Of a DNA stretch of 64,000 nt, positions 17,043 through 26,687 are shown piece after piece. Each line of letters starts with the position of its first letter. Positions within the stretch are counted from its first letter, which is position 1. The position numbers and the translations under genes were made by a program. The DNA is taken from positions 48,991 to 112,990 of the forward strand of contig DITE01000064.1 in the NCBI GenBank assembly GCA_002422725.1, read 5' to 3'. This stretch comes from Bacteroidales bacterium UBA6192. Its GTDB lineage: Bacteria; Bacteroidota; Bacteroidia; Bacteroidales; F082. The notes below the pieces were generated by a model. That model ran no database searches and was not told where the DNA came from. It worked only from the letters and a program-made list of their open reading frames with translations.

Positions 17043-18368
17043 ATGAGAGCAAATTTGATTGTTGTCATCATCGGATTGCTATTACCTTTCGCACTTCTTG
17101 CCCAGCATCCATTGCTGCGATCAGGGCCAATGCCTGGGTATTCAGAAATGCGCGAAGCCATGATCTGGGTGCAAACTATTGGCATTGCAACAGTTCAGGT
17201 AGAATATGCCCCTGTTGGGCAAAAAGGCCGGATGCGACTTACCAATCTGGTAACGACCACCCCATCAGAGGCCTACACCGCAAAGCTTATCGCCGATTCA
17301 GTCGAAGCAGGCCAACGGTATTCATACCAGTTGATTATCAACGGCGAAAGGGTATCGCTGCCCTACCCTACCGAGTTTCAAACCCAGGCTATCTGGAGAT
17401 GGCGAAGCGACCCACCTGATTTCACCCTTGTCGCCGGAAGTGGAGCCTATATCAACGAAACGAAATTTGACAGGCCTGGCAAACCTTATGGTGGAGATTA
17501 CCACATCTATCAATCCATTTTGTTACACAAACCCGACCTGATGATTTGGTTAGGCGATAATGTTTACCTGCGCGAACCTGACTGGAACTCGATGACCGGA
17601 ATTCTGGGGCGTTACACCCACGACCGGGCTATACCCGAACTACAACCCCTGTTGGCCAGCACCCATCATTATGCTATCTGGGACGACCATGACTATGGCC
17701 CTAACGATAGTGATAAAGGATTCTGGAACAAGGAAAATACCTTATCAGCTTTTGAGCTTTTCTGGGGAAACCCTTCAGTCGGTGTTCATGATGTTGATGG
17801 GGCTATCAGCAGTTTTCAGTGGGCAGATGTTGACTTTTTTATGTTGGACAACCGTTGGTACCGCGATCCAAACATGCTAAAAAAGGAGAACAAAACCCAA
17901 TTGGGCGAAAAACAACTCGAATGGCTCTTTGATAATCTGGTGAGCAGCCTTGCTACCTTCAAAATAGTGGTGCTGGGAGGCCAGTTTCTAAGTACAGCAG
18001 GTGTTTATGAAACTTACACGAACAACGGTTTTGCCGGCGAAAGGCAAAAAATTATTGATTTCATCTATGAACAGGATATTAAAAATGTGATTTTTCTTAC
18101 CGGCGATGTCCATTTCACCGAGCTTTCGGTGCTGAGGGAAGAAGGGAAACCAACAATCTGGGATCTTACCTTTTCGCCCTTCAATTCGGGAGCAAATACA
18201 AGTGGCGGAAGCTGGAACAACACCTTAAGGGTGCCGGGGACAGTTGTCGGAGAACGAAACTTTGGTAAAGTGATTTTCAGGGGTCCTGCCAAAAACCGGC
18301 AAATGGTTGTAAGCAGTCATACTGCGGACAACCAACTAAAATGGGAAATTGTTATCGACCGCGAATAG
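17043..18368 (+). CDS. PhoD-like secreted metallophosphatase
   Basis: This 441-residue protein has a signal peptide (MRANLIVVIIGLLLPFALLA, then QH), an N-terminal beta-sandwich (to about 115) and a PhoD-type catalytic domain. The metal-site motifs are MIWLGDNVYLREPDW, AIWDDHDYGPNDSDKG and FLTGDVHFTELSVL. The enzyme is an alkaline phosphatase/phosphodiesterase type exported to the periplasm. The ATG at 17043 is chosen because a TTG at 17037 abuts the previous stop and adds only two residues. It is translationally close-coupled to the upstream ENPP gene and convergent with the DCC-protein gene, 4 bases away. Confidence 0.88.
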   Translation: MRANLIVVIIGLLLPFALLAQHPLLRSGPMPGYSEMREAMIWVQTIGIATVQVEYAPVGQKGRMRLTNLVTTTPSEAYTAKLIADSVEAGQRYSYQLIINGERVSLPYPTEFQTQAIWRWRSDPPDFTLVAGSGAYINETKFDRPGKPYGGDYHIYQSILLHKPDLMIWLGDNVYLREPDWNSMTGILGRYTHDRAIPELQPLLASTHHYAIWDDHDYGPNDSDKGFWNKENTLSAFELFWGNPSVGVHDVDGAISSFQWADVDFFMLDNRWYRDPNMLKKENKTQLGEKQLEWLFDNLVSSLATFKIVVLGGQFLSTAGVYETYTNNGFAGERQKIIDFIYEQDIKNVIFLTGDVHFTELSVLREEGKPTIWDLTFSPFNSGANTSGGSWNNTLRVPGTVVGERNFGKVIFRGPAKNRQMVVSSHTADNQLKWEIVIDRE

Positions 18369-18372
18369 GTAG

Positions 18373-18792
18373 TCAATCGACAAATCTGGAAGGATCAATC
18401 GGAGTATTAATACCACAATAGTCGCTTGTGCCGAACAAGTATTTCCTGTGTCGGGCAATAAAATCGTAGGCTGTGTCAGTCCACCTACGTGGCAGCAGGC
18501 TAAAAATCAAGCCAAGCCTTGCCACTCCACCCATCAGTTTCAATACCCTGAAAACAGCCTCTGATTTTACAGAAACCCGCGAAGGCTCCAACAAAACTAC
18601 ACTGTCTATCAACGCATTATCAAATGATACATCTTTCAGAAGTTGTTGGCTAACAGGCGACCTTAATGAGCCGACACGGATAACAGGATTTTTCTCGAAG
18701 CGAAAAATAAGCTTAACTGCCCCGTTGCACAATGCACAATCAGCATCGATAAGTAATACAGGCGTATCAACAACTTTGGTTAAGTGTGGCAC
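18373..18792 (-). CDS. DCC-family (DUF393) thiol-disulfide oxidoreductase-like protein
   Basis: This 139-residue protein carries the family motif D16-A-D18-C19-A-L-C22 in LLIDADCALCNGAVKLIF, plus YDFIARHRKYLFG near the C-terminus. DCC proteins have a thioredoxin-like fold with a CxxC, but no confirmed substrate. It is the last gene of a three-gene minus-strand operon after the CPA2 antiporter and the SDR dehydrogenase; the SDR stop is 6 bases upstream of its start. Confidence 0.88.
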   Translation of the reverse strand: MPHLTKVVDTPVLLIDADCALCNGAVKLIFRFEKNPVIRVGSLRSPVSQQLLKDVSFDNALIDSVVLLEPSRVSVKSEAVFRVLKLMGGVARLGLIFSLLPRRWTDTAYDFIARHRKYLFGTSDYCGINTPIDPSRFVD

Positions 18793-18798
18793 GACACG

Positions 18799-19575
18799 CT
18801 ATTTTTCCTGAATTTTCCTGGTCAAAGTCACTACTAAACGCCGGGGGAAAAGCCTTGTGGAGAATGCAAGCAATCGGTTCATTGTGCCATGTATCGCTAT
18901 CCTTTTGCCTTGCATCAAGCTTTTGTAACCATATTCGGCAACCTCTTTGGAGCTTGGTAATTTGCGGCCTTTAACCAATTTGCTATCCAGAATATCGGCA
19001 ACGGCCTGAAAACCACTTTCGGTAGGTCCCGGGCATAATGCGGTAACAGTGACTCCTTTGCCCCTCAATTCCTCATCAAGCGCTTCTGAAAAATGCAACA
19101 CAAACGCTTTGGTTGCAAAATACACCGCCATTAAGGGGCCAGGCTGAAACGAGGCAGTCGAAGCTAACTGAAGCACCCTGCCATGCTTACGGCTAATCAT
19201 GCCGGGTAAAAACAAGTGAGTCAATTGCGTTAATGTGTGGATGTTGAGTAAAACCATTTGGTCAACAGTCTTCCAGGAAGTTTCATCAAAAGGTCCAAAA
19301 CTTCCAAAACCAGCATTATTGATCAAATAATCCACCTGAACTCCTGCTTTGACAACAATGTCATGCACTTCGGCTGCTGACCCATACACTGACAAATCTT
19401 TGATAATAATCAGCACTTCTACCCTATGCTTTTGCTCCAGTTCAAGTTTCAATTGACCCAATGCCTCCTGATTTCTGGCAACAAGCACCAGATTGTGTCC
19501 AGTTGAAGCAAAAATCCGTGACAGTTCGAGGCCAATGCCTGATGAAGCACCTGTTATCAGCGCTGTTCGTTTCAT
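18799..19575 (-). CDS. Short-chain dehydrogenase/reductase
   Basis: This 258-residue classical SDR has the cofactor motif TGASSGIG (8-15), NNAG (86-89), the catalytic serine in ASTAS (S139) and Y152-x3-K156 in VYFATKAF. Arginine 34 after the second strand (LVLVARN) favours NADPH. The substrate cannot be read from the sequence. It lies 10 bases downstream of the CPA2 antiporter gene and directly before the DCC gene. Confidence 0.9.
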   Translation of the reverse strand: MKRTALITGASSGIGLELSRIFASTGHNLVLVARNQEALGQLKLELEQKHRVEVLIIIKDLSVYGSAAEVHDIVVKAGVQVDYLINNAGFGSFGPFDETSWKTVDQMVLLNIHTLTQLTHLFLPGMISRKHGRVLQLASTASFQPGPLMAVYFATKAFVLHFSEALDEELRGKGVTVTALCPGPTESGFQAVADILDSKLVKGRKLPSSKEVAEYGYKSLMQGKRIAIHGTMNRLLAFSTRLFPRRLVVTLTRKIQEK

Positions 19576-19585
19576 AGTTTACAAA

Positions 19586-21592
19586 TTACTTGATTACGAA
19601 ATGTTTATTAACTCTGGCAATATTGTCTGGTCTGCCAAAGAGATATAACATATCATCTGTCTCGATGTTCATATCCGGATCTATTTCGGTAATATACCTG
19701 TTGCCTCGTCGGACAGCTAATACAGTAACGTTAAAATTTGTCCGGAGGCCGCTATTGCGGATTGATTTTCCGACTATCCTATTGTTCTCTTGTTGAACTG
19801 GCAGGTTGGCAATTACCAACTCTGGTATCTGCAGCTTAAGTGATTCAGGAAAAGCATATTCGCTCTTGACTTTGGCAAGCAGTTCGTAGTTGTGCGAACG
19901 AACCTGATTGGCAAAAGTCTGAATCTGATCAAATGGAACCAGATAACGGGTTAGTACGCGTGTGAAGATTTCGATGGAGGTTTCAAACTCTTCCGGTATG
20001 ACTTCGTCGGCACCCAATCCCAGATTTGTTTCTATCTCATGTACATATCTTGTCCTGACGATGATATGAGAAGTTTCTGATATCTCTCTGATCTTCTTGA
20101 TGATAAGTTTTGTTGAATCGACATCAGAAATCGCAATGACAACTACCCTGGCTTCATGAATATGCACATGTTGCAACAATATCTCGTCAGAAGCATCACC
20201 AAAAACAATTGGCAGACCAGATTCTTTCGCCTCATTAAACACGTTTGGATCAAGCTCAATGATAACGAAAGGGATTTTTGCTTGTCGTGCAGCTTTTGCC
20301 ACATTGTGCCCATTAATCCCAAACCCGATAATGACAAGATGGTCGTGATAATCCCCAACCTCATGTTTAATAACCTGTTTCTTAGACCGCTGAAACGCAT
20401 CCAACCTTTTCCTGACCGCCTCAGGCAGCATGGCCAGGATCACCCAGTCAGACATTCTATCGGCATATCCCATCAAAAAAGGCGTAATGGCCATGGTTAG
20501 TATCGAAACAGCCAGAAAACTCTGATATACATCCTGAGTAAGCAGTTTGTTCTGTAGTCCAACAATGGACAAAAGAAAAGCAAACTCACCAACCTGAAAC
20601 AAGGTGAATGCTGTCATGAATACAGTTTTTACCGGATATCTTTTGATGATAACTGTAATGGCTATTACAATCATCTTAAGCAGGACAACACCTATAGTGA
20701 GCAGGATAAGAAACCAGAAATGGTCAATGAAATATGTCAAATTCAGCAGCATTCCCACCGACACAAAGAAAAAACTGATAAATATCTCTCTGAATGGCAG
20801 AATGTTCACGGTAGCCTGGTGGCTATACTCTGATTCTGAGATAATCAGACCAGCAAAAAAAGCACCTAAAGCCAATGATAGTCCAACAGATGATGTCAGC
20901 CAGGCAGTGGCGAAAATCAACACGATGATAGTAAGGATAAACAATTCACGGCTTTTTGTCTGCACAACCCGGTGAAGGATAAAAGGAACTGCATAGCGCG
21001 ACATCATGAACAATAAACCTATGACAAGGATTACCTTCCCAAGCAATAGTAAGATGGTCGACATCAGATCGCCTCCGTTGCCGGCAAGAATGGGCGTAAA
21101 CAGTATCATTGGGACAACAATGATATCCTGAAAAATAAGGATGCCCAGTGAAATCCGGCCATGCTGCGTAGCAATCTGACCTTTCTCCTGCAACACTTTC
21201 AGCACTATAGCCGTACTGCTTAAAGACACAAGAAATCCGATAAATATAGCTTCAGCAGGTTTTAATCCGGCAAAATAAGCCACAATGAAGGTAAATAGAA
21301 TGGTACCACCAACTTGAAGTCCTCCGCCAATAATCACCGTATTACGGATCTTCACCAGGCCTTTCAGCGAAAATTCAATTCCAATAACAAACAACAGGAA
21401 GATGACTCCAATTTCGGAAAGTAACTCAACTTCATGCGAAGCTTTTATCAGACTAAGCCCATGAGGACCTGCAATAATTCCGGTGACCAAAAAGCCAAGA
21501 ATCACCGGCATTTTCAGGCGTTGGAAAGCCAGTATAATGAGAACAGAAAGTCCGAGGATGATAACAATTTCTTTGAGTATAGGCAGATCCAT
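19586..21592 (-). CDS. CPA2-family monovalent cation:proton antiporter with RCK domains (Kef-type)
   Basis: This 668-residue protein has about 12 membrane helices (to about 385) of the Na/H exchanger fold. An RCK_N domain follows, whose nucleotide site is IIGFGINGHNVAKAA and ends with GDASDEILL. A TrkA-C domain sits at the C-terminus (about 580-668). Such proteins exchange K+ or Na+ for protons, often gated by NAD(H) or a thiol ligand. It heads the operon with the SDR and DCC genes; its promoter is at 21629-21659. Confidence 0.9.
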   Translation of the reverse strand: MDLPILKEIVIILGLSVLIILAFQRLKMPVILGFLVTGIIAGPHGLSLIKASHEVELLSEIGVIFLLFVIGIEFSLKGLVKIRNTVIIGGGLQVGGTILFTFIVAYFAGLKPAEAIFIGFLVSLSSTAIVLKVLQEKGQIATQHGRISLGILIFQDIIVVPMILFTPILAGNGGDLMSTILLLLGKVILVIGLLFMMSRYAVPFILHRVVQTKSRELFILTIIVLIFATAWLTSSVGLSLALGAFFAGLIISESEYSHQATVNILPFREIFISFFFVSVGMLLNLTYFIDHFWFLILLTIGVVLLKMIVIAITVIIKRYPVKTVFMTAFTLFQVGEFAFLLSIVGLQNKLLTQDVYQSFLAVSILTMAITPFLMGYADRMSDWVILAMLPEAVRKRLDAFQRSKKQVIKHEVGDYHDHLVIIGFGINGHNVAKAARQAKIPFVIIELDPNVFNEAKESGLPIVFGDASDEILLQHVHIHEARVVVIAISDVDSTKLIIKKIREISETSHIIVRTRYVHEIETNLGLGADEVIPEEFETSIEIFTRVLTRYLVPFDQIQTFANQVRSHNYELLAKVKSEYAFPESLKLQIPELVIANLPVQQENNRIVGKSIRNSGLRTNFNVTVLAVRRGNRYITEIDPDMNIETDDMLYLFGRPDNIARVNKHFVIK

Positions 21593-21628
21593 TGCAGGGG
21601 GGGTTGATTAACATTCAGTGAGCGTGCC

Positions 21629-21659
21629 CAAATGTAAGAAATTTTAAACCTCCGTCAAA
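21629..21659 (-). promoter_or_regulatory. Promoter of the antiporter operon
   Basis: On the minus strand TACATTTG (21636-21629) is an exact -7 element and TTTG (21659-21656) is an exact -33 element, 19 bases apart. This is one of the best promoter matches in the window. Confidence 0.65.
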
Positions 21660-21712
21660 AGTAGAAACACTAATTATTGTGTGGCAAACGTCTATTTCGT
21701 AAAATAAAACGA

Positions 21713-22540
21713 TTAATCTAATGGCTCAAACCTATCATTCTCTGTGGAAAAGAGCAATCTCCGGTAAGGATCGTAACGCAAATATTTTCCTGATCTGTTT
21801 CCATCGGGTATTTGCTTTTTTAAATAATGGTTCATCAAATAGTCAAATGTGTAACCGGCATACAATCTTCCCAGAAAACTTACATTATTTTTAAAAGCAG
21901 TCATATCAAGGGTGTCGATATCAAGAAAATATCCAACCTCGCCCGTCAGGAAATTTTGTGTAAAATAACCCTGATATTTATCGGTTACATTGTATGAGGC
22001 AAATAAAACCTTCTGCGACTTATTTTCCGGAATATTCAGCGGACTAAACTCGAACCATGAACTGAAAGTAACCTGATTTACAGGAAAATCATAAGTATAG
22101 AGCATACCATTAAGCACTTCTTCATCATGGTAACTCATGATCGTTTCTTCAATTTCCACTTGTGCCAGATTTACCATCCATTGCTCGCCCTCGACCAACT
22201 GGAAGGCTTCCATCTGAGCTTCAGTAAACACCTGAACACCATAGCGCCTGAGCTCTTTGACAAAGGATTCATTAAATGTGGCAAAAAAATCATTTTGATT
22301 TATTTGTTTAATGATCAAGCTGTTGGCTAATCTGGCTGAATCCTGTCCGTACTCATCCAGACTGTCATAATCTTCAATTGGCCAGGTTGGTAAGTAATCT
22401 GCAAACAAATTATCGGCAGAAAGATACATAAGTGACACTTTATCGGATTCTTGAGCGTATCTGTTCGCTAATTTCCACTCAGCAGAACAGGATGCAAGAA
22501 TGACTACCACAGGGAAAATCAAAAAAATTGTCTTCTTCAT
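21713..22540 (-). CDS. Uncharacterised lipoprotein
   Basis: This 275-residue protein has lipobox LASC (C18) in MKKTIFLIFPVVVILASC, which fixes the start at 22540 rather than the longer frame from 22594. The mature part has no recognised domain. It is rich in acidic and aromatic residues (TWPIEDYDSLDEY) with a predicted beta-rich middle (WFEFSPLN, ASYNVTDKYQGYF) and a basic tail. It stands alone between the antiporter operon and the flavodiiron gene on the same strand. Confidence 0.7.
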   Translation of the reverse strand: MKKTIFLIFPVVVILASCSAEWKLANRYAQESDKVSLMYLSADNLFADYLPTWPIEDYDSLDEYGQDSARLANSLIIKQINQNDFFATFNESFVKELRRYGVQVFTEAQMEAFQLVEGEQWMVNLAQVEIEETIMSYHDEEVLNGMLYTYDFPVNQVTFSSWFEFSPLNIPENKSQKVLFASYNVTDKYQGYFTQNFLTGEVGYFLDIDTLDMTAFKNNVSFLGRLYAGYTFDYLMNHYLKKQIPDGNRSGKYLRYDPYRRLLFSTENDRFEPLD

Positions 22541-22670
22541 TCGAAAAGATGATTCATTTACACAATAGACAAACAAAACGGAACAAGGATGCAAATAAAC
22601 ACAATATTATTGCTTCGTGATTCAATTTTTAGCCAATCAGAACAAATCAAACATCCAAAAAGTCCGCTGA

Positions 22671-23891
22671 TTAATCTGAAACTACAGCTTGTTCTTTCAT
22701 TAAAAGTTCGGCAAACTGTTTGCCATATTTCTCTGCACGTTCGAGATCGGTTTCATTCGGGCTAAACTTCACGAAAACATCTGTTTCCGTATATTTGAGT
22801 TTGAGATTCTCAAGATTTGTCCTGATGATCTTCATTCCTTCGCCACTCCAGCCATACGATCCAAAGCCGCCAGCCAGCTTGCCTTTATCGCGCAGTGGAT
22901 TAATCAATGCAAACAGCCGGTAAACGGGCAATAAAATGTTTTGATTAATGGTTGGGCAACCCACAATAAAACCTGATGCCATCGACAGTTGCATATCAAT
23001 ATCTCCGATGTTAGTGTGCTCAATGTCCATCACAACAGCTTCGGTATCAGGCACCGATTCAATTCCTTTGGCAATGGCACGGGCTATTGTCCCGGTTTTT
23101 TGATAAGCTGACACATAAGGTATATAGACACGATACTTTTTGGGAAGATTCAGAAATGCCAGAGATAATTCTTCTGACAGATCAACATATCGCTTCCAGT
23201 CGGACCTTAAAATCGGGCCATGACCCGGGCAGATTATCTTGAGATCAAGAAGTCTGATTTTATCGATTGCCTTGAGCATGAATTTGCTGAAAGGCTTCAG
23301 GATAACATCGAAATAGTAAACAAAAGCATCATCCCAATTACCCACAAGATCATCAAACATCTTTTCATCAGCATAATGCGCGCCAAAGGAGTCGCATGAA
23401 AATAAAACCTGATCTTCAACTACATATGTATAAATAGAATCGGGCCAATGTAGATTAGGGGCAGCAATAAAACGCAAAGTCTTATTACCCAGATCCAATT
23501 CCTGTCCGTCTTTTACCTGAATACTTTCAAACGGCACACTGATCAGGTCTTTCAGATAACGAATGGCATTGCCGCTGCCCACAATCTTTGCCTTAGGAGC
23601 CAGTTCAAGCAATCGGGCCACACAGCCTGAATGATCAGGTTCAGTGTGATTTAAAATGATATACTCTATTTCTTCAGGATTTGTAAGACTACGCAGTTTG
23701 GTTTCATAATTGAACCAAAACTTTTCCTTTACTGTTTCAACAACAGCTTTTTTCTCGGCATCAATAAAATAGGCATTATAGGTTGTGCCATATTTAGTTT
23801 CCATAACCACATCAAAGGTCACTATATCGTGGTCGATTGCTCCACACCAGTAAATATCGTCGGCTATATTCAACACATGAGGTTTATTCAT
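22671..23891 (-). CDS. Flavodiiron protein (class A)
   Basis: This 406-residue protein combines a metallo-beta-lactamase-like diiron domain with a C-terminal flavodoxin domain (from about 255: RVYIPYVSAYQKTGTIARAI). The diiron ligands are visible: H82, E84, D86 and H87 in HTEPDHSG, H148, D167 and H223 in CPGHGP. Class A enzymes reduce O2 to water and/or NO to N2O in the cytoplasm of anaerobes and are a standard oxygen defence. No rubredoxin gene or extra domain is attached. The promoter is at 23925-23932. Confidence 0.93.
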   Translation of the reverse strand: MNKPHVLNIADDIYWCGAIDHDIVTFDVVMETKYGTTYNAYFIDAEKKAVVETVKEKFWFNYETKLRSLTNPEEIEYIILNHTEPDHSGCVARLLELAPKAKIVGSGNAIRYLKDLISVPFESIQVKDGQELDLGNKTLRFIAAPNLHWPDSIYTYVVEDQVLFSCDSFGAHYADEKMFDDLVGNWDDAFVYYFDVILKPFSKFMLKAIDKIRLLDLKIICPGHGPILRSDWKRYVDLSEELSLAFLNLPKKYRVYIPYVSAYQKTGTIARAIAKGIESVPDTEAVVMDIEHTNIGDIDMQLSMASGFIVGCPTINQNILLPVYRLFALINPLRDKGKLAGGFGSYGWSGEGMKIIRTNLENLKLKYTETDVFVKFSPNETDLERAEKYGKQFAELLMKEQAVVSD

Positions 23892-23924
23892 GACAATTTG
23901 GTTTTAAGATTTCCTGTTATCGTG

Positions 23925-23932
23925 CAAAAATA
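23925..23932 (-). promoter_or_regulatory. -7 element of the flavodiiron gene
   Basis: CAAAAATA on the plus strand reads TATTTTTG on the minus strand, an exact match, 34 bases upstream of the start at 23891. No NorR-type or sigma-54 site was found here. Confidence 0.5.
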
Positions 23933-23989
23933 GCTCAAAATAAGTCTTTAATCATTCTAAATAAGAACGGTATGACACTTTGGAATGGA

Positions 23990-26665
23990 TCAGAAATCAA
24001 GTTCCATCTGAACGGGACCATCTGTTTTGATGTGAATAACATTCTCCTTTGTATCAGCTGTTTTCTCTTCAGACTGCACTTCTTTTTGCTCTGATGGTTG
24101 GTCGTCTTCGTTCAAAATCTCCTGACCGTTATCTGTCACATCCACCTCTTCAGCATCCGAAATCAAAGGCTCAAGCAATTCGATGGAAGCAATAGTGTTG
24201 ACCGACAATCTTTTTCCTTTTGCTTTATAACTCTTAATGCCTATGAATTCTGCCACATCAATGATTTCATCATCAAATGTTTTTCCCTTTTCATTGGGGT
24301 TAAATGACAGCTTAATCTGAGGACGCTCATCAAACAACATGTGAAGCACTTTCGATCCGGGATTTTCCCCCAAAAGAGAAAATCTTTTCCCGGATGGGGT
24401 TTCGTCTTCGATCTGGAATCGTTTCAGATATTGCCTGCCTGATTCACCATCGGTGTAAATGACGGAGATCATTTCATCCGGATCGTGCTTTCGAAGCATT
24501 GCCAGGTCGTCATCGAAATGGGTGGATAATTCATAGCCGGTAAGTTTAAAATCGTTCCCATGGTAAAAATTTACCAATCGGTCATCGGCCCCAAAAGCCC
24601 CCAGATAGGTACCACGTTGGTCAGTATTCAGCCGTTTAACGGTTTCATCATACCAGATATCTCTGGCGCCAAGTGTTGAAATGCCATTTTCGCGTTTGGT
24701 GATTTGCTTAAGGGGATGTTTGGTGAGTATATTGCCCCTTGAATTTCTTCCTTTGATTGCCAGGCTGGCAAAATCGAATTCAAACACCGGCTTTTTCATT
24801 CTGGGTTTAGGCTTCAGCAACACCTTGAGAATTTCAGCTTCGCCATTCGGATTGGCTGAAAAGTATATTATTTTTGAATCAGGTGTCCCCGCTGTAATAT
24901 CATATTCTTTATCACGCGTCACACCCATCACCGAAAACCGTTTTATATACCATGGACCCTTCCTTCCATCGCGGTAAACAACGTTATAAACGGTGCGATC
25001 ATCGTTTTTACGAAAAACGTCGATGTGAATAATGTGGTCGCCCACAAAAGATTTCGGTGAAACCTTGCTCACCATAAAGCTGCCATTTTCCCGGAAAGTT
25101 ATTATCTCATCGAGATCAGAGCATTCGCAAACGAACTCATCTTTTTTTAGCGAGGTGCCGGCAAAACCTTCATTACGGTTAACATAGAGTTTCTCATTGT
25201 TTGCAGCCACAGCAGCGGCCTGAATGGTATCAAAGTTTCTAATCTCGGTTTTACGTTCACGCCCAGTTCCATATTTTTTTCTGATTTGCCGGAAAAAGTT
25301 CACAGCATACTCCGTCAGGTGGCTTAGATGGTTTTTCACTTCATCCATCTCATTTTCAATACCTTTTATTTGTTCATCAGCTTTGAACGAATTGAACTTC
25401 GAGATGCGTTTGATTTTAATTTCAGTGAGTTGCTCAATATCATGGTCGCTAACTTCGCGTTTTAACACATGCAGAAAAGGTGCAAGACCATTGCGGATTG
25501 CCTGAATAACAGCCTCCCAGGTTTCACATTGTTCAATATCATGATAAATGCGTTGCTCAATAAAGATTTTTTCCAAGGTCGAAAAGTGCCAGTCGGCCTC
25601 AAGTTCAGCCAATCTGATCAGCAATTCCTGCCTGAGTAATTCTTTTGTTTGCGCAGTGCTGATGCGCAGCATTTCGCTTACACCGATGAAGGCCGGTTTT
25701 CCTCCGATAATCACACAGGCATTGGGCGAAATAGAGGTTTCGCATTGAGTGAACGCATACAGTGCGTCAATAGTTTGATCGGGCGACACCCCTGGGTTGA
25801 GATGAATGACAATTTCTACATTTTCGGCTGTATTATCATCTATTTTGCGAATTTTAATTTTTCCTTTATCATTGGCTGCAACAATAGAGTCGATTAGATT
25901 TGTAGTGGTGGTAGAAAAAGGAATTTCACTGATTATCAATGTCTTTCTATCAACCTGATTGATTCGTGCCCTCACCCTTACTTTACCGCCACGCAAACCG
26001 TCATTATACTTCGAGAAGTCGCCCATGCCTCCCGTCTGAAAATCTGGCAAAAGTTCAAAAGGTTCTCCTGTCAGACAATGAATCGATGCATCGATGAGCT
26101 CATTAAAGTTATGTGGCAGAATTTTAGATGCGAGTCCAACGGCGATGCCCTCCACCCCCTGTGCCAACAGCACCGGAAACTTCATTGGGAGTGTAACCGG
26201 TTCTTTGTTTCTTCCATCATAGGAAAGTTTCCAGCGGGTGGTTTTGGGATTAAAGACAACGTCGCGGGCAAACTTCGACAGACGCGCCTCAATATAACGC
26301 GAGGCTGCTGCTCCATCGCCTGTGAGTAGATTGCCCCAGTTCCCCTGGGTATCAATTAACAGCTCTTTCTGGCCTATCTGTACCAAGGCATCGCCAATTG
26401 AAGCATCGCCATGCGGATGATATTGCATCGTATGGCCAATGATATTGGCTACCTTGTTGAACCTTCCGTCATCGAGCTGGTTCATCGCATGCAACAACCT
26501 TCGCTGAACAGGCTTAAGGCCATCGCTCAGATCAGGCACTGCTCTTTCAAGAATTACATAGGAAGCATAATCGAGAAACCAGTTTTCGTACATGCCCGAT
26601 AACTGAATTGTCCGATACAGCTCTCCCTGATTCTCAACACCTTCTTTATGATCTATACTATCCAT
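23990..26665 (-). CDS. parC: DNA topoisomerase IV subunit A
   Basis: This 891-residue type IIA topoisomerase A subunit starts LDYASYVILERAVPDLSDGL. It has QYHPHGDASIGDALV and the DNA-cleaving tyrosine Y124 in AAASRYIEARL. A beta-propeller-like C-terminal domain (about 500-830) and an acidic tail follow. The early divergence of the YASYVI region and the absence of the GyrA-box pattern favour ParC over GyrA. It is the second gene of a minus-strand pair, 22 bases after the BatA/VWA gene. The partner subunit ParE is not in this window. Confidence 0.9.
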   Translation of the reverse strand: MDSIDHKEGVENQGELYRTIQLSGMYENWFLDYASYVILERAVPDLSDGLKPVQRRLLHAMNQLDDGRFNKVANIIGHTMQYHPHGDASIGDALVQIGQKELLIDTQGNWGNLLTGDGAAASRYIEARLSKFARDVVFNPKTTRWKLSYDGRNKEPVTLPMKFPVLLAQGVEGIAVGLASKILPHNFNELIDASIHCLTGEPFELLPDFQTGGMGDFSKYNDGLRGGKVRVRARINQVDRKTLIISEIPFSTTTTNLIDSIVAANDKGKIKIRKIDDNTAENVEIVIHLNPGVSPDQTIDALYAFTQCETSISPNACVIIGGKPAFIGVSEMLRISTAQTKELLRQELLIRLAELEADWHFSTLEKIFIEQRIYHDIEQCETWEAVIQAIRNGLAPFLHVLKREVSDHDIEQLTEIKIKRISKFNSFKADEQIKGIENEMDEVKNHLSHLTEYAVNFFRQIRKKYGTGRERKTEIRNFDTIQAAAVAANNEKLYVNRNEGFAGTSLKKDEFVCECSDLDEIITFRENGSFMVSKVSPKSFVGDHIIHIDVFRKNDDRTVYNVVYRDGRKGPWYIKRFSVMGVTRDKEYDITAGTPDSKIIYFSANPNGEAEILKVLLKPKPRMKKPVFEFDFASLAIKGRNSRGNILTKHPLKQITKRENGISTLGARDIWYDETVKRLNTDQRGTYLGAFGADDRLVNFYHGNDFKLTGYELSTHFDDDLAMLRKHDPDEMISVIYTDGESGRQYLKRFQIEDETPSGKRFSLLGENPGSKVLHMLFDERPQIKLSFNPNEKGKTFDDEIIDVAEFIGIKSYKAKGKRLSVNTIASIELLEPLISDAEEVDVTDNGQEILNEDDQPSEQKEVQSEEKTADTKENVIHIKTDGPVQMELDF

Positions 26666-26687
26666 ATCCTCTTGATCTCATCCCTTA

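Noticed and set aside
23892..23989. NorR or sigma-54 control of the flavodiiron gene
   Set aside because: No GG-N10-GC on the minus strand; an ordinary -7 element is present.
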